Assembly: GCF_905475395.1 (NCBI RefSeq) | Contig: NC_058337.1 | Span: 93,242,368 to 93,306,367 of the forward strand | DNA length: 64,000 nucleotides | Origin: Chrysoperla carnea | Lineage: Eukaryota > Arthropoda > Insecta > Neuroptera > Chrysopidae | Direction of reading: 5' to 3' | In this document: positions 1-14,775 of the stretch, in pieces | How positions within the stretch are numbered: the first letter of the stretch is position 1 | Layout of the letters: every line of letters begins with the position of its first letter | Translations under genes and position numbers: made by a program | Notes under the pieces: generated by a model | Seen by the model: only the letters and a program-made list of their open reading frames with translations | Database searches by the model: none | Told to the model about the DNA's origin: nothing

Positions 1-556
1 TTTTCAGGCATGCCAACGTAACTTCCGATCAAGTCACGTTTGCTACACTATGACAAACGTGTATACACCATAGAGTTATCTGTAGAACATACAAATATTA
101 CATCAGTATCATTTCAAGTGGCATACTCGGTATAAATAATTTTTTTTATTAAATTAAATAATATATTTAATTTGCTAAATTATTATTATATTTTTAATAA
201 AATAAATTAAATAATCAAATTGGCAATGACATAATTATTTGTGTTTCGAAGCGGTAAAAATGATGAGCTGATTCTAGGTAGTAAATTTTAAGCATTGTTT
301 TCCTCCATGTACAGATTGCTGTGATGAATGTAATACCGATTTTCCACTAAACGGACAGTTGAATTTATGTTATTCTACCTCAAAAACAAAACTGAAATTG
401 TAATAGCCATTAGATGGCAGTCTTCAAAAAGTTTGTAAAACGTTGCAATTTTGTTTTATTCTAGACGAGTTAGTGTTTTGATTTTGTTTAGTGGATCGCC
501 ATAGTATTAGCTTAATTGGAAAATTATTGGTTCAGTTTGACGGTCACTGGATATAG
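1..556. other. Gene-free AT-rich DNA
   Basis: No ORF, RNA gene or recognisable repeat seen. Confidence 0.7.
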
Positions 557-560
557 GGTT

Positions 561-960
561 GACTGACAAGCCCTGTTCTAACTTTCAACTGACTGATTAT
601 CATAACTGTTATCTATATGCAATATACAAGCTGTATAACAATTTTCATCTTTAATAAATTCATTTAAATACCACGGAAATCATAAATGAACCTTGGGTAT
701 TTATTGTTCAAAAATAAGAGCTGACTGACCAGCCCTGTTCTAACATCTAATTGACTGATAATCACGACTGTTATTTATATGCATAATAAAAAATTTTAAG
801 CTTTAGTAAATTCATTTTAGTACCACGTAAAACTGCACCGTTTCGATAGCATATATCTGATCCTTGTTCGAACGTTTGCTTGACTGACCGCAGTGTGTGT
901 GTGTACAACTACTATAACCATTGCTCAAATCATCAGCTTTAGTAAATTAAACGATTTTTG
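561..960 (+). repeat. Degenerate tandem repeat, period about 160
   Basis: Three diverged units start at 561 (gactgacaagccctgttcta), 723 (gactgaccagccctgttcta) and 882 (gactgaccgcag). They share ctgactgat-atc-cgactgtta, a tatatgcaata block, and an agtaaattca block. The third is partial and contains a short GT run (about 893-903). Confidence 0.75.
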
Positions 961-1737
961 GCGTGTCTCTTAATCCAGTACAATGTTGTGAAAAAAAATA
1001 CCACATCGATATGTTTTCTATTTTCCCAGTTTTTCCAGAAGTTTTTAAACAACTTTTGTTATAATTAATATTTTTGAAAATTCTTTCAAGGGGTTAGTTC
1101 TAAATATTAATAGTGACCATTCCCACAATTTAGAAAAAAATCATTACCTAGCATGATTGGTTGCGTTATAAATAATTAAATTGCCTACAAAAAGTCACTG
1201 CACCACATTTCGAAAAAACGACCTTAATTTTCAGATACAGCAGAAAAATTACGCTGAAAAATATAGGTCATTTTTGTGGAACTCAATATCAGCTACGAAA
1301 ACCGGCTAAGCGGCCGGAGTATAAGTGAATTTGACAATTAGGTTCTTGTATGTATATCACCCAAAAACAATTTGCAGCTATACGTAGAGGTTTTATGAGT
1401 ATTTCATATTATATCTATTGTTATTGAAAATATATTTTTGGTTGGAAATTCCCACAGTATAAAAATATTTTATTGATTGTAAGATAATTATATGTAGATC
1501 GAATTAATTTTAACACTATTATGAAACGAATTTTTTTGGAATGACCTAGACGATTGTGAGAATTATTTGCATATGTTAGTTTTCATAAAAACTGCCCAGC
1601 GATTCAAGATAAAATTATATTATATCATTAATAGACATTATATACCAAATTTTATAAATAATAAACTTGATACCACCACAATACGCGAAGTATAAGCTAC
1701 TATATCCCTGCATTTGAGGTAGTTTTGATAATAGATT
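961..1737. other. Gene-free AT-rich DNA
   Basis: Nothing recognised. A GC-rich patch at about 1298-1322 (gaaaaccggctaagcggccg) may be a worn repeat. Confidence 0.65.
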
Positions 1738-2281
1738 CTTTTATAATACCATGTATACATGAAATAAACGTTGTATATTATGTTTAGTTCCAAGTTTGTA
1801 AAGCTGTAAAATATTAATGCTACGAACAAAATTTTGCTATAGGTGTTCATAGAATCACCTAATTAGTCCATTTTCCGTTGTCTGTCCGTCCGTCCATCCG
1901 TCTGTAAACACGATAACTCAAAAACGAAAAAAGATATCGAGCTGATTTTTACAGCGCACTCAGGACAACAAAGGTCATTCACAAAGGGCAATTGAGTCTT
2001 GCATCTTGTTTACCGTTAGGGATAAAACAAAAGTTTAAATGTAAAAAGTGTTCCTTATAAAAAAATAAACAACTTTTGTTTGAAACATTTTTTTTAAACA
2101 TCACTGTTAACTCACGAGGGCACACATTAGATGCAAATTTTATAGTATGTACTAATATGGGATTATCAATTATGTATGTGTGACATGTACAAGTATATAT
2201 GTAATGTGATAAAGTAATCAACACTGTCTATACATGGTATTTCAACAAGTAGCTCAATCAATTGTTTGTTTTCACTTGTTT
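1738..2281 (+). repeat. Family A repeat, copy 1 (full-length, diverged)
   Basis: It carries the family blocks in order: taccatgtatacatgaaata, tttagttccaagtttgtaa, aggtgttcatagaatcacct, gtccgtccgtc, cgataactcaaaaacgaaaa, acaacttttgtttgaaacat, and catggtatttcaaca with ttttcacttgtt at the end. The orientation used here runs from the taccatg end to the ttcacttg end. Short ORFs on either strand in this stretch are repeat-derived. Confidence 0.85.
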
Positions 2282-5200
2282 AAAATTAATTTTTACATTC
2301 TTGAAAAATTCATGAATTTATTATTCAGATGAAAACAATAAAAAGCGACATCGTCACAAATCAGCTTTATCAATTTTTTGAATAGTAATCCTATTTGAAA
2401 TTACTCGAAACTATTATATCAGTTTCAGTTAGGGTTCCGGAGCTCCATAGCATCCCTGTTGAAAACCTTTAATTGATATAATCATTGTAATTACTTGAAA
2501 ATATATACGAAACGTATTTCAAAACTTTGGTTTTTTTGATTGAAAGAATCACACCTAAAGGTAACAAAGTATATAATTTCATAAACTAAAAACGAGTTCA
2601 ATTATAAAATCATGCAAAATAAAGAATATTTAGTACAAATTCACACCTTTAATATTTCAAGATAAGACCTTGATTTACAATTAATAAAAAATTAACAAAA
2701 TGAGAATGCTTCTTGATTCAAATTTAAAATTTCATTTGTTTTATTTGATTTTATCATATATACATCAATATTGTATATGCAAAATTTTGTTGATTAATTT
2801 TACGTAATATTTTTGTAAAAATAAATAGAAGCAAAACAAAAGCATTTCTGCTTTAGGGCATCAACCTATTATTGTGCAAAAAATATTTTTTATTTAATAA
2901 AAAAAATAAATAAAAATTAATTGTCTTAATATATGCATATATACTGTATTATATTACCATAATTAATTAATCATAAAGTTACGGAAAACAAATAGAACTG
3001 AATCACTTGTTAAAAAATTATGTAATGCAGATACTGGGTGGCTTCATGATTAAAATAATGAGAGAATTTATTTTTCTCGACGATTAAATTAACTTGAATA
3101 TCATTATTTACTCTTTCCAAAAAGACATTTTCTAACCCCTGCTTTATATAAAATGATATTTACGATACAAAAAGATTAAATATTGAATCATTCCACTGGA
3201 ATTTGTGAAAATTATAAATTACCAACACTTATCACTCGGTAGCGCTTCTAAACAAATAAAAAATAATGAACTGATTTAAAAATCTTTATTTTTCACAATC
3301 ACGGGCGTTGTATTATTAACGGACGTTGATGAATGGATCTTTACAAAATATCGTCCCTATCGTTTAAGTCTTATATTAACTAAAATATTAAATATATAAC
3401 TGAGAGGAGGGACTATAAATTATTAAATAATTTTTTTCTAATTTCATTCTTTTATATTGTTAGGACAGAAGTATGGAATAGCATAAGAAAAGTCAAAATC
3501 TTGATCTTTTCCTCTAAAAGCGTAAAATCTATCTTTTTTTATGCAATAGATTATTGAGCATATTATGGATTTTTTACTTGAGTTTTCACCCTCTTCCGAA
3601 AATCTGAATGATCTGATATTTATTAAAAATTGATTATCAGTCTGATATTAAATAAATTGGTAAATAAGATACGAAATAAAAATTTGGTGGAGGTGCATGG
3701 AATTTGCATATTTAGTTGTGCAAGAAAATAGGTCCAAAAAACTTTAAGACATGCGTTATAAACAAATAAACTAAAAAGCACAAAATATTTTTAAGAGAAA
3801 ATAAAATAAAATATTAAAATCTGCAATGCTCAATATCTGTTCAATAGACTGTAAGAATGATTAGTTCAACACTTGAATTAACATTGAATTTTACATTGTC
3901 ATAAAAATTATTTAAGTTCACGTTCAAAAAGCGTTTTTTCTTTTTAATTAAAAAATTTTTTTCAGATATTGCCAAAATTAGAAGCAAAAATGAAAAAAGT
4001 GTAAAGGGATCATCAATATTCGTTTCAACACATAAACAAAATAGGTATTAGGTAATAGGAGTGATTTTATCTCAAAAAATTTTCATTCATTTCTGTATTC
4101 ATTTAATTAAAACTAGTTTATAATATATATTTCAAACTCTTATTTCACAAACACCATGCAGGCCACCTTGTACTTAAAATATCTTACATAAAAAAAATTA
4201 TAAATAATATACTTACCAAATATAAAATAAATTTTGATAAAATCATTTTAAAAATTACGTTAATACAATTATAATTCATTCTTATATTAATTAATATTTA
4301 TTTATTATTTTAAAAACAACGCACACAATAGTTTGGTATATAACAATTTTTTTTTTTGATCACACATAAAAATTAAAATACGAAGATGGTATCGCATTTA
4401 AAATAAAAATTTTATTATTTTTTTAAAAGCATGTTATGAATATTAAAACAAAAAAAACTGTCTAAAATAAATAAATAAATAAATGATAAACACTGACGCC
4501 TTTTTTCAACTGTTGTCTTAATGCACAAAATAATAAAATTGCACACAAAAGATCTTCAAATTATTTAATTGATAACTTCTTTTCATTTATTTGTTTTAAA
4601 CTGATGCTTGGTGTTGCACTAAATATTAAATTCTACATTCAATTTGTTTCTTTATTTAAGTGTAACTATTTACTTATAATATATTTTTTTTCAGATAATT
4701 GACAGTATTTTTTTTCTACATAAAATATAACTTTGTTCTGATTATTTTCAAATGTATAATAAATTTATTTTCCCCGTCTAATTTTTTAAAGTAATCATCC
4801 ATTTTAAATTATATCTCTGTGCAGTAAGTATAATATATATGAATGTTTTTGTAAAATTGAGCGTACAATCTATTTTGCAAAAAAAGATGGTGCAATTATT
4901 TTGTATAACAACTATTATAATCTTACATACATACTTTTTGTAAATGTGTTTATACTTTTCAAGTCAGTAAACTTCATTCATACATAAAATAAATACGATC
5001 TTAATAATCATAATAATAATAAACAGTAAGTCAGCTGACTTTTTCAGGTCTTTGAAATCATTTATTTTAAAAGAGTGGAATATGGGTAAAATCTTTTTTT
5101 TTGTATATGTATTAATATATTTTGTAGCATGATTTTTCGAATGTGAATATATTAAGATTATTATACAGAGTGTTGTATGGAAATTTATGTGTAAAATGTG

Positions 5201-5709
5201 GATGCCTTTCACGTATTACACTTGTATTATGCAATATTCGTTCCAAGCGATATATTTTTATAGACCTGTCATGCTATTTGAAATATTCAAGTAATGCACA
5301 ATTCTTATCGGCCAACCATGAAATTGATTTTTCACTTAATTTCTGTTAACAGAACTGTAAACTTTGCTAATGACATAGCCTTCTGAACTATTCAAAAGTA
5401 TCTAAAAATTGGGGCAAAACTTAATAATTGTCAAACTTCGAATTTTCTAATTGGGTAGCTAAGCTCACTGTATTTAACATGTATTATTCAAATGTGGAAA
5501 TTGTTTTGGTAAATTCATCACAAACAAAAATAATAAGAATATAATTATGTTATGGCTCGCAGCTTTTACGGTTCTTGATAACAATTAAAACATTCGTCCA
5601 GTGAATTTTCGTCGAAATAATTGATCAAGGTGGAATAGATACAAATTTGGTAATCTTAAGAAGTGAAATTTGTAAAATTTATAAAGCCCCCGGCAAATTT
5701 TTCAGGTAT
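2282..5709. other. Gene-free AT-rich DNA (3.4 kb)
   Basis: Very AT-rich throughout, with short A and T runs and an aaat run near 4468-4484. The two short overlapping open frames at 4964-5349 lie on opposite strands, have no motif and are not called. Confidence 0.7.
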
Positions 5710-5995
5710 GGAACCCTAAACTCGTACTAGAAACATATCTAAGAACACTCTCCATTAAATTACCTTTTTTATTACAGCCTTCTCCAAACTGAACCGATTT
5801 TGACGATCATGACCTATTTTTTTAGTTGTTCTGAGTAAGGGAACCCTAAACTCGCACTGAAAACATAGCTAAGAACACTTTCCAACAAATTACCTTTCAA
5901 ACGAAACAAAAAAATTAAAATCAGTCCATTCGTTTAGGCGCTACGATGCCACAGACAGATAGGCAGATAGACTACACCCCTTTATATTGGTTCTG
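5710..5995 (+). repeat. Interspersed repeat with internal 130-bp direct duplication
   Basis: ggaaccctaaactcg ... aacata-ctaagaacact ... aattacctt occurs at 5710 and again at 5840. It is followed by gtccattcgtttaggcgcta and an agacagataggcagatag tract. A related, more decayed copy is at 44568-44735. Confidence 0.65.
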
Positions 5996-8547
5996 GGGTT
6001 AAAAATAAATCCGAAAGTATTTACCCATAATGCCATGAAGATACTCTGTTAACTAATTACGTAATTGGTAAACATAGTTTATGCAAAATAAAAAATAAAT
6101 AAACGAAAAAACAAATCCGAAATAGTTTATTACAAAATCGTAAGGTATATTTTTCAAGTGCGATTGGTATGTGACCTAAAAGCCTCTCATCTCACATTAT
6201 TAATATTTACATTGAACTAAATAGAAAGACAATCCTACAAAATTTTTTCGCTTTTTAAACTTTTATTTCCACATTAATCGATTAAATAAATTTATAGATA
6301 CAAGTACAATATGTATATAAAGAGAGTTCATAAAATATTGAAAGGTGGAATTACGCCTATTGTATTCTTTCCAATTTAATGTAAATATTTAATTTGCCTT
6401 GTCAGATGTGATATAATAATAATAATTATAATAAATAAAAGTCTTCCCCAATGACACCCATTAGTTTCTGCTTAATTTCGCTGGAATCTGTTTAATAATA
6501 ATATTTGAATATTAACAATATTTTATTATTATTAAATTGCTAAGAAAGTAAAAATTGTCTTAGAACTATACCGATGAGACAATCTCTGAACTGGTATCAG
6601 GGATCTTATTCTCGATTACGGCGACTTACGACATTACGAGATAATAGAGAATATTATAAAGCTATATAATGTCAATATGAGTTGGGAATCTTGCTAGTCG
6701 AAATATATAAGAAGTCGAAGAAAGTTCCAGGTATAGTGCTTACATCTTTCAAATTTATTTTCCTTTCATGGCATTGGCATCTAATATCGTTGGCATAATT
6801 CATTAAGGTTGCATGCTGGATTTTTATTGATCTTTCTTATGGGATTCACTTTTTGCGATCATGCCTGTGGATTCACCTGTGATAAAATATTTATTTTGTG
6901 GTAAGTACCTTCATCAGAAAATAAATTTTATTGCAAAACATTATAAAAAGGGTATAAAAATAAAAACAAAAACAAGAGTTTGTTTTTAAACATATCTAGT
7001 AAGGTTTTACGAGCCTTAAATCATGGAAAATAGCATGCCTTCAGTAAAACTTTGAAAATCCATTGGCATCTACATTGTACACCATATAACGATGCAATTT
7101 TTGGTGTTTTTTTCCAGATTTTCAACTCAATTCCTTCAATTTTCGAAAATTTATCAGAGAAAGTTGAAAACACGAGGTTGCTGCGGTTTTCTTGAGATTT
7201 TGAGGTTATTTTGCTATGTTCAGGGTTCGATAGCAGGCAAAGCCGATGGAAAAATTCATAATAAATAACTATATTTCTTATTCGTTTCAATCTGATCAAT
7301 CAAAGCAGAGATATTCATAAAAATGTCACCAAAGAAAGCAATGTAGAGATAAATTGTCCCAAAACCGCGTGCAAAAGGTCGTGCGGATTGTTGTGGAACC
7401 GGCAAACTAATTTTCTATATTTTTTACAACGAAAGAAACCTATCAAAAGAAAAAAATTAAACTTTCGGCCAAAATTTACCGAATTTATTTCAAAATTCGG
7501 TAGATTTACCCAACTAGTAGTTCTGAACATAGAATTTTTACTTTTTAATTATAAAAATAATATGAAAAATTTATATAAAAATGTATTTTTATAACATAAA
7601 AATTAGTGATAAGTATTATTTTTCCAAATCATTTAAATTTTAAAAGACGATAGATATAATTCTTCCTTCATTATTATAGTACAAACTGCATTTATTAAAT
7701 ATTCATTATAAAATTGATATTATGAGAAAGGTTATTGAATACCTAAAGGCTATGTAATTATATGTAAAATATTTTTGTAGTCAACGGCAGTCGCGCGGTA
7801 TCTTCTTCATTTATTTTATTCTTTTTTTTTCAATTATAATTAATTTTTTTTTTATTACAAGTGCATTACAAATAAATATTATTTGTATGTAATAATAATT
7901 TATAATATATTGTAAATATATATATTTATTCTACAGATGCGTGAAAATAACATATTACATAACGTAAAGTATTTTTATAGTTTTTTATTAATTATACATA
8001 ATAAGTAGTGTTTATTGTAATTTGTAACAGTTTCTTTTTTTTATATATTTAATTTTAATTTTAATATATTTATTTTCATTATCAGTGTAAGTAATCTGAT
8101 TTAATGTGTGTACGTTTGTTAGATCCAAAAAGATAAGTAAATATGTTATGCGCACTACTAGAATTCAACTGTTGTTCGGAATTTTTACTCATAACACGGT
8201 AACGTCGTGAGTATTTCTTAAAGTAGAGCACAAATTGAGACAAACCTTGATGAGGTAACGTTACGTTATTCTATGTAGAGGGAGATCTGTGAGTAACGCA
8301 TGTTTATATATGGTTGATGATCGAAAAGAGGTGTCAGAGTCAAGATCTCCATGTTAGAGATACGGATGTATACAATATGACATGTTAGTGCAGGCAATAA
8401 TTGTTCTTATTGTGATGGCAAAATATATCACGGTCTGAACGATTAAGGGAACTTCTATTAAGACGGCTCGAAGATAAATTTACGAGATTTCCGAACTAAA
8501 AAATGTAAAGCCTGATGATGGAATAGAGGTTGGTGCAAAACTGATTT
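5996..8547. other. Gene-free DNA
   Basis: Short opposing open frames at 7021-7594 have no family motif. At 8205-8420 GC is mildly higher and the palindrome gtaacgttac occurs near 8255; no gene is evident. Confidence 0.6.
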
Positions 8548-8606
8548 CCACACCTTGCTTGATTGACTCCACACCTTGCTTGATTGACTCCACACCTTGC
8601 TTTGCT
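8548..8606 (+). repeat. 21-bp tandem repeat, about 2.8 units
   Basis: ccacaccttgcttgattgac-t is repeated exactly at 8548 and 8569. A third unit from 8590 turns into a short ttgctttgc run. Confidence 0.95.
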
Positions 8607-9986
8607 TTGCTATATTAATTAATATTTGCCCGGCTATTTTTTTATCGGTGGGCTGGGGTTACTAGTAAATAAACGATTTAATTGACAAAGAGAACAGCAA
8701 TCTAATAAGGAATATTTCTGGCTAACTGGGCCAATTATACTTGTTTTATTATTATCAAACTTAAGAAATAATTCTGATCTCTCATCAGCATTATGAATCA
8801 TTAATCTGGGATTTTGATCAGTTTTCAATAAAAGTTTTTTTTTTTTCGTTTTATGATACGATTTCATTTGAGCCTGTTACCTTCCTCAAAGTACTCACTC
8901 GCCTCGAATCACTTATTGAACCATTTTCTCTACGGAGCCTTAAGTAAATGTACAAAACGCCGCTTACTTTATCACTGAGAACCACTAAGAAAGTGGTAAA
9001 TATAATTCTATTCAAGTATCAACCCAAAAAAGGTACAAAATTCAAGCAACAGCCGAATTCGTATTTGGTAATAGCAATTTTTTATATAATCATTACCTAC
9101 ACAGCTATGCGCGGAGACCCATCACAGTGGTATATATTATCTCAATTTATTCTTAAATAAAATTACTACTTACGTTAATTAATTTTTTATTAAATAGTCC
9201 GAGATTCAAACATATCCTGACCTTCAGTAGAATTTAGTCCGCTTTTGAATGGAATATAAAAATATTTTTCAGAGAAACTATAAGAGTCGCCTGTAAATGA
9301 CTATGGCAACAAATCAAATAGTCGAAATTGTTATTTAATGAGAAATTATAGTCACATAATAAAGAATAGAATACCTAAGAAAATACATTCAAGTAGTGGT
9401 TAAACACAGCAAAGTCGTTGGTGCCATAGGACGTTTGCCCAATAATCCCCGACTTTTTTGGAAGAAATATAACAGTTAAAAGCCAACAGTTACAAAACTA
9501 TACTAGTTAAAAAAATTTGTTTATAGGACACACATTCGTACTTTGCAGTGAAATGCGTCATTATGTGAATAAAGGTACGTCTAAATATAGGCCTTAATTT
9601 CGAATATGAGTTATAATTTTTGAAGATTCCATTATTGTTATTGTATGTATGTAAAGAAGTATGTACGTGACTGGCAACCGAAAAGAGTCAGGTCAAACCT
9701 CTCACACCAGTTAAGCATATTTCAGGTTAGTAGCAATATTAACAGAGCTTTGGGATCTAGCCAAAAGCGATGCATTTAACTCGTATGCACTCATTTTTTT
9801 TATTTCACAAAAATCAATCTTCTAATTACCACTCATTCGCTGTGTCGGAAGCATGCATTTTATCGAATACAAATCTCAAACTTAAATTTTCCCAATAATG
9901 AGATGAAGAAAAGCGATGTCATCATCTCATTCATATTGCTGTAGTGATCGGCTGGCTACCTGACTACACAGTTAAAATATTAATTG
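8607..9986. other. Gene-free DNA
   Basis: Two short open frames (8634-8867 and 8948-9160) lack any recognisable domain. Nothing else is supported. Confidence 0.6.
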
Positions 9987-10546
9987 ACAAGTGAAAACAA
10001 ACAATTGACTGAGTTAATTGTTGAAATACCATGCATAGTCAGGGTTGATTTCTTTATCACATTACACATACAAACATGTGACACATACATAACTGATAAT
10101 CAAGTATAGTACACATTATAAAATTTCCGCCTAATTGGCGCACTCACGGGTAAACAGTGATGTTTACGAAAAAATGTTGTTTAATTTTTGATAAGAAACA
10201 TTTTTTACATTTAAACTTTTGTTCTATCTCTAACGGTTTACAAGATGGGTCCTACGGACCCAAGACCCAATTGACCTATGATGCTCATTTACGAACTTGA
10301 CCTCACTTTTTACGTCCTGAGTACGCTGTAAAAATTTCAGCTCGATATCTTATTACGTTTTTGAGTTATCGTGTCCACAGACGGACGGACGGACGGACGG
10401 ACGGACAACCGGAAATGGATTAATTAGGTGATTCTATGAACACCTATACCAAAATTTTGTTCGTATAGCATCAATATTTTTAAGCGTTACAAACTTGGGA
10501 CGAAACTTAATATACTATGTATATTTCATATATACATGGTATAAAA
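9987..10546 (-). repeat. Family A repeat, copy 2 (full-length)
   Basis: Inverted relative to copy 1: it starts with acaagtgaaaacaaacaatt and ends with tatatacatggtata. The internal tetranucleotide run is (ggac)n at about 10381-10404. It is one of the best-preserved copies. Confidence 0.88.
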
Positions 10547-13353
10547 ACTAAAATTAAAGATATTACCTAATTGAAATATAATGCACTATATGAAGTATAT
10601 ATGTTATATAGATTTTGATTGTATTTTGATTTTGGGCACATATATGAAATAAATAATAATTTGTATTAAAATTCGAAAAGTTTATAAATAGTATAACTGT
10701 TCAAAACACATTAAAATTTTAAGTGATTCGATTTTCAATAAAATAAAATGAAACAAAACATAATTTGTATAAAATGGGATTTTTTCAATTAAATACCTTT
10801 TTACCAATTAATACCGTTTTCTACAAATCACTTCCCTAGAGTGAGCTATATACTGTTCGTATTCGAGGAAATTTGAAATTACAAAAAAAAAATTAAGTTA
10901 ATCTTCACTTTCGATTAATTTGAAAATATGATTAGCCTATAGCCTTTTTATACAACTCTTTTCGTTTGGGATTTATTTGAGTTACAAAATAATTATGAGC
11001 CTATAAATACTTAAATTTCATTAATAGATATTAACCAAGAAATTCTCAGAGTTTTGTTCCCCTTTCTCTGCTCTGAAGAAACAGAAAAGTTATAGGATTA
11101 CTGTCGTTTCCTTGTCCATCCGTTTGTCTGTAATAGGCTTGATAGTTTTTTCTTTTTTTACCAAAATATTTGAAATATGATACAAATACACGACACAATC
11201 ACGAAAGCGTACTCTGAACAAACGAATTTCAATTTTGGGAATCAGTTTTAGGATGACCTTTTGCTAAGAAATAAAAAATAAGTGGAAATAAACAATAGAA
11301 AATAGTTAATTGTTGAAATACCCTGTATAGGTAATGTTCAATACCGAAGATTGCATGATTTTCCATAAATTAAAGAAATTTGTTGTAGGCATGAAAATTT
11401 TGAAAGTATTTTCCAAAAAAAATTAGAGATACTTACTAGTTGAAAAGCTACCCACAAATTTTCATTTCTCTGTGCCCTCACGAAAAATGAATGATTTTTA
11501 CCAAAAAAAAGTTTCCAAAAAAAAATTGTTTATTTTGGCATATTGAACATTTTTTTATCTAAACTTTTGGTCTATCTCTTAAGGCTTACAAGGTTAAACC
11601 TCAATTGGCTTTTGTCGCTCATTTAGGAACTTGAACTTAATTTACAAAACTCACTTTTTACCTCCCGAGCACGCTATAAAAATTAGCTTGATATCTCTTT
11701 TTAGTCGCAGAAACGCAGCAATGAAGCTCGAAAAATTTGACATAAAACATCCGGTATATATTATAATACTTTACGGTATATTATAATACTAACCGCCCAA
11801 GTCTATGTGTTAGTATTTTACAAAATAAATATGCATAAAAAAAAATTGCATATGTATAAGTATTATGAAAAAGTCTCTCTAGATTCGTGAAATTGGGGCA
11901 GTACATTCGAAGCACGAGTTTAAAATTTTTTCCTTTAATACTGTAGGTATTTTATTATAATACATATTTTATATATCTTGTATAGTTTTTTTTCTCAAGC
12001 ATGTATTTTACACGTATGCTTCGTTGAGTTTGCATATTATATTTACCAATATAATTGTTTGCCAATCAATATTTATATTATTGTATCGATCGATATTTAT
12101 AAAACAAGATACAGTAAAAGTGAGATACAACGTGGAAACAATTGCAAAAAATACAAAAAATAAGAAATACAATAAAAAATAATTTTTTCCATAAAGCATT
12201 TAATAAAACACTGCAGGACATTTTTAATTTGGCAAGAAAGAGGAGAGGAGAGTGTAAAAAATTTTCTGGCTAGTTTTACCTTCTTCTTAAAGAATACATC
12301 ATCTACCTGTCAACCGTTTGGCTTATATCAGCTGGTTAAATAAGAACACCTCATTAGTGCTTTACGATTATCATTGCAATGAAAGGCTTGTGATGAGTGC
12401 GAGATTATCGAAAGACAACCATCAATGCTCAATGGGATTATCATTTTTTCTTGTTATTGTGAAAAGATAGAGAGTCAACAAGAAATATTATTTGATAATG
12501 TTGTACCAAAGACGCGAATTTAAACAATTTTAATGCCAAAAAAGGCGAAAAATACGATGAATCAGTTATTTGCTGAGAACAAAAGAGAATGGGACCATTT
12601 ACTCTAAAATATAGGAAATCTTAATTAATAAACAATCAAGTTATAATAATTTAAATTTACAACAATTTTTTTCATATATGAGTGATAATTATAATTAAAC
12701 ATTAGAAATATATAAACACTTGAAAAAATTCTTATAAATATTGTTAATATAATACACCAATAATCTAATATATACTTATTAACTTTGCCGTAGTGGTACT
12801 CGTTTTGAGTTGAAATTCTGGAACGAAAATTAGGTTTATTAAAAATTTTCAGTAACATTATTTAACATTTCTTGCTTCTGCTTAGATTCTAAGTTTAATA
12901 TGATTAAATGGCTATGAAAGCATCAAATACTGGTACAATTGTTATTATTTTAAAGTCGTTTACTTGGCTATAATGAAACAAAAACCATTACTTGGTACAT
13001 TTACGGCTACTTATAGAGGATAATGTTTTATTTTTACAATGTTCAGAATAATATTCACAAGGTTCGTTGTTTAAATGGCTTTGTATTTGACAGTTAAAGA
13101 CATCATAAACGACTTTCACTGTAATAAACGTTTTCTTGAACTGATATAAATTACTTAAAAGTGTGAAATAAATTGAAATAAATAATTAATTGTGAAATAA
13201 TTTTTATATATCCCTAATTAAATATGTGGTTTTTGTTTCTGGTATTATACTTGTTTGTTATTGTCTTTTGATGATTTTTGTGATTTTTTGGGAATTATCT
13301 TTTATTACTTTAATTTAATAATTTTTATTTAACATAATATAACATTTCCATAC
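10547..13353. other. Gene-free DNA around a decayed family A copy
   Basis: Apart from the relic at 11301-11706 there is AT-rich DNA only. A tttatattataatactttacg-type tract near 11757-11800 has a short internal repeat (ggtatattataatact). Confidence 0.6.
11301..11706 (-). repeat. Family A repeat, copy 3 (decayed, with unrelated middle)
   Basis: The gttaattgttgaaatacc end and the ctatctcttaaggcttacaa ... tcactttttacctcc ... ttgatatctctttt part are recognisable. The segment between them is diverged or replaced, and the taccatg end is missing. Confidence 0.6.
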
Positions 13354-13489
13354 TAAAAATCCCCAGAAATAAAATTTATTTACGGTTAAAAGTTTCAAAA
13401 TTGAGTTACTTTAGCGATTTCCACCGTAAAAATCCCCAGAAATTTAATTTATTTACGTTTAAAAATTTCTAAATTGAGTTACTTTAGCT
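13354..13489 (+). repeat. 73-bp direct tandem duplication
   Basis: Units at 13354 and 13427 share taaaaatccccagaaat, atttatttacg-ttaaaa and ttgagttactttagc, with scattered substitutions. Confidence 0.92.
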
Positions 13490-14775
13490 ACATTATATTA
13501 CATAGGTTGTCTGAAAATAAACGTAAGAAATAATTTTAATGGAAAAGGCAAGTTTTTAATTAACCGCACATTAAGTGTAAATTCAGTACAATCTAGGATT
13601 ACCAATGTAATAGTATCCATTCAAAGCCAATAAATAATGTCAAATTTATTGTTAAATCTCTCTGAAATTGTTTTTTTTTTTTTACATTTGTAGTTGTTGA
13701 ATAACCATTCTGTCACAGTTTGCACGAAATTAGCAAATTTTACTGCTCGTAATTTTTAAAACGATGCTCAACGGTAAATCATAAGCTATCACATTGTAAA
13801 ATTAAAATTTCTCGTTAATTTTAATACACTCTTTATATTATTCGGTAGCATAAAAGAGCAGTGATTTCATTTTAGTTTTGAAATTTAAAATAATATATCA
13901 TTCAACAATAGATTACCCACTTTCAAATACATATATTATCACTATAAATAATATCTTTTTTTATTTTGATGTTTGATCTATAATTTAATTCGAACATATA
14001 AACAGATATCTAAAGAATATTTCGTAATATTTTATATTTCTTTATGGTTTTGATATAGTAAATAAAAGCAGTTTTTCATTGAATATTCTACATTTTTGAT
14101 GGTGTAAATTAAAAATAAAATTTTATCAGATATAATTTATCAAAACTGTAGTTAGTGGTTTAGTTTTAGATACAGAAATAAATAAATTTTACTGGGTACA
14201 ATTGTGTAATATTTTTTTGTTAATAATAATCTTTTTTGAATATCGAAGAATAATTAATTATAAAATCATATTTTCGCATGATTATTATTAGGCTACTAAA
14301 AATACGCTTTTGAAACCAGCTGAATTAAAAGGTAGAAAATAATTTCTTTAAATTCGGAAAATCATTTTATCGTAAAAAAGCATGGGGTGTTAAATTTCAA
14401 TTATTGTAAATATTTTATAAGTATGCCACATCGGTCCTTTATAAGTGATCCTTTTCTTTCTTTAAATTCCTATACAAACAACTTCCATTTGAATTGTCGC
14501 TAACTAAACTGGTACGACTAGTACGTCATAGATCTTCATTCTGTAAAAATTTTAGAAATGTAAGTCACCTTCAAACACGATCGTAGATGCTACCTATTAA
14601 ATTTATAATCCTACTTATATTTTAAATGTGATGGTTTGTATGTTTGTATGTTAGGATATTTGGATGTTTTTAAATCAATCATACAAAAATTTCAGCTCGT
14701 ATTTGGATAAAATTTGACACACAGGTTATTTATTTCCTGGATTAATACCTAAGACTTTTTGTTCTGAAAAAATGT
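13490..14775. other. Gene-free AT-rich DNA
   Basis: Nothing recognised other than the approach to the family C element. Confidence 0.65.
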
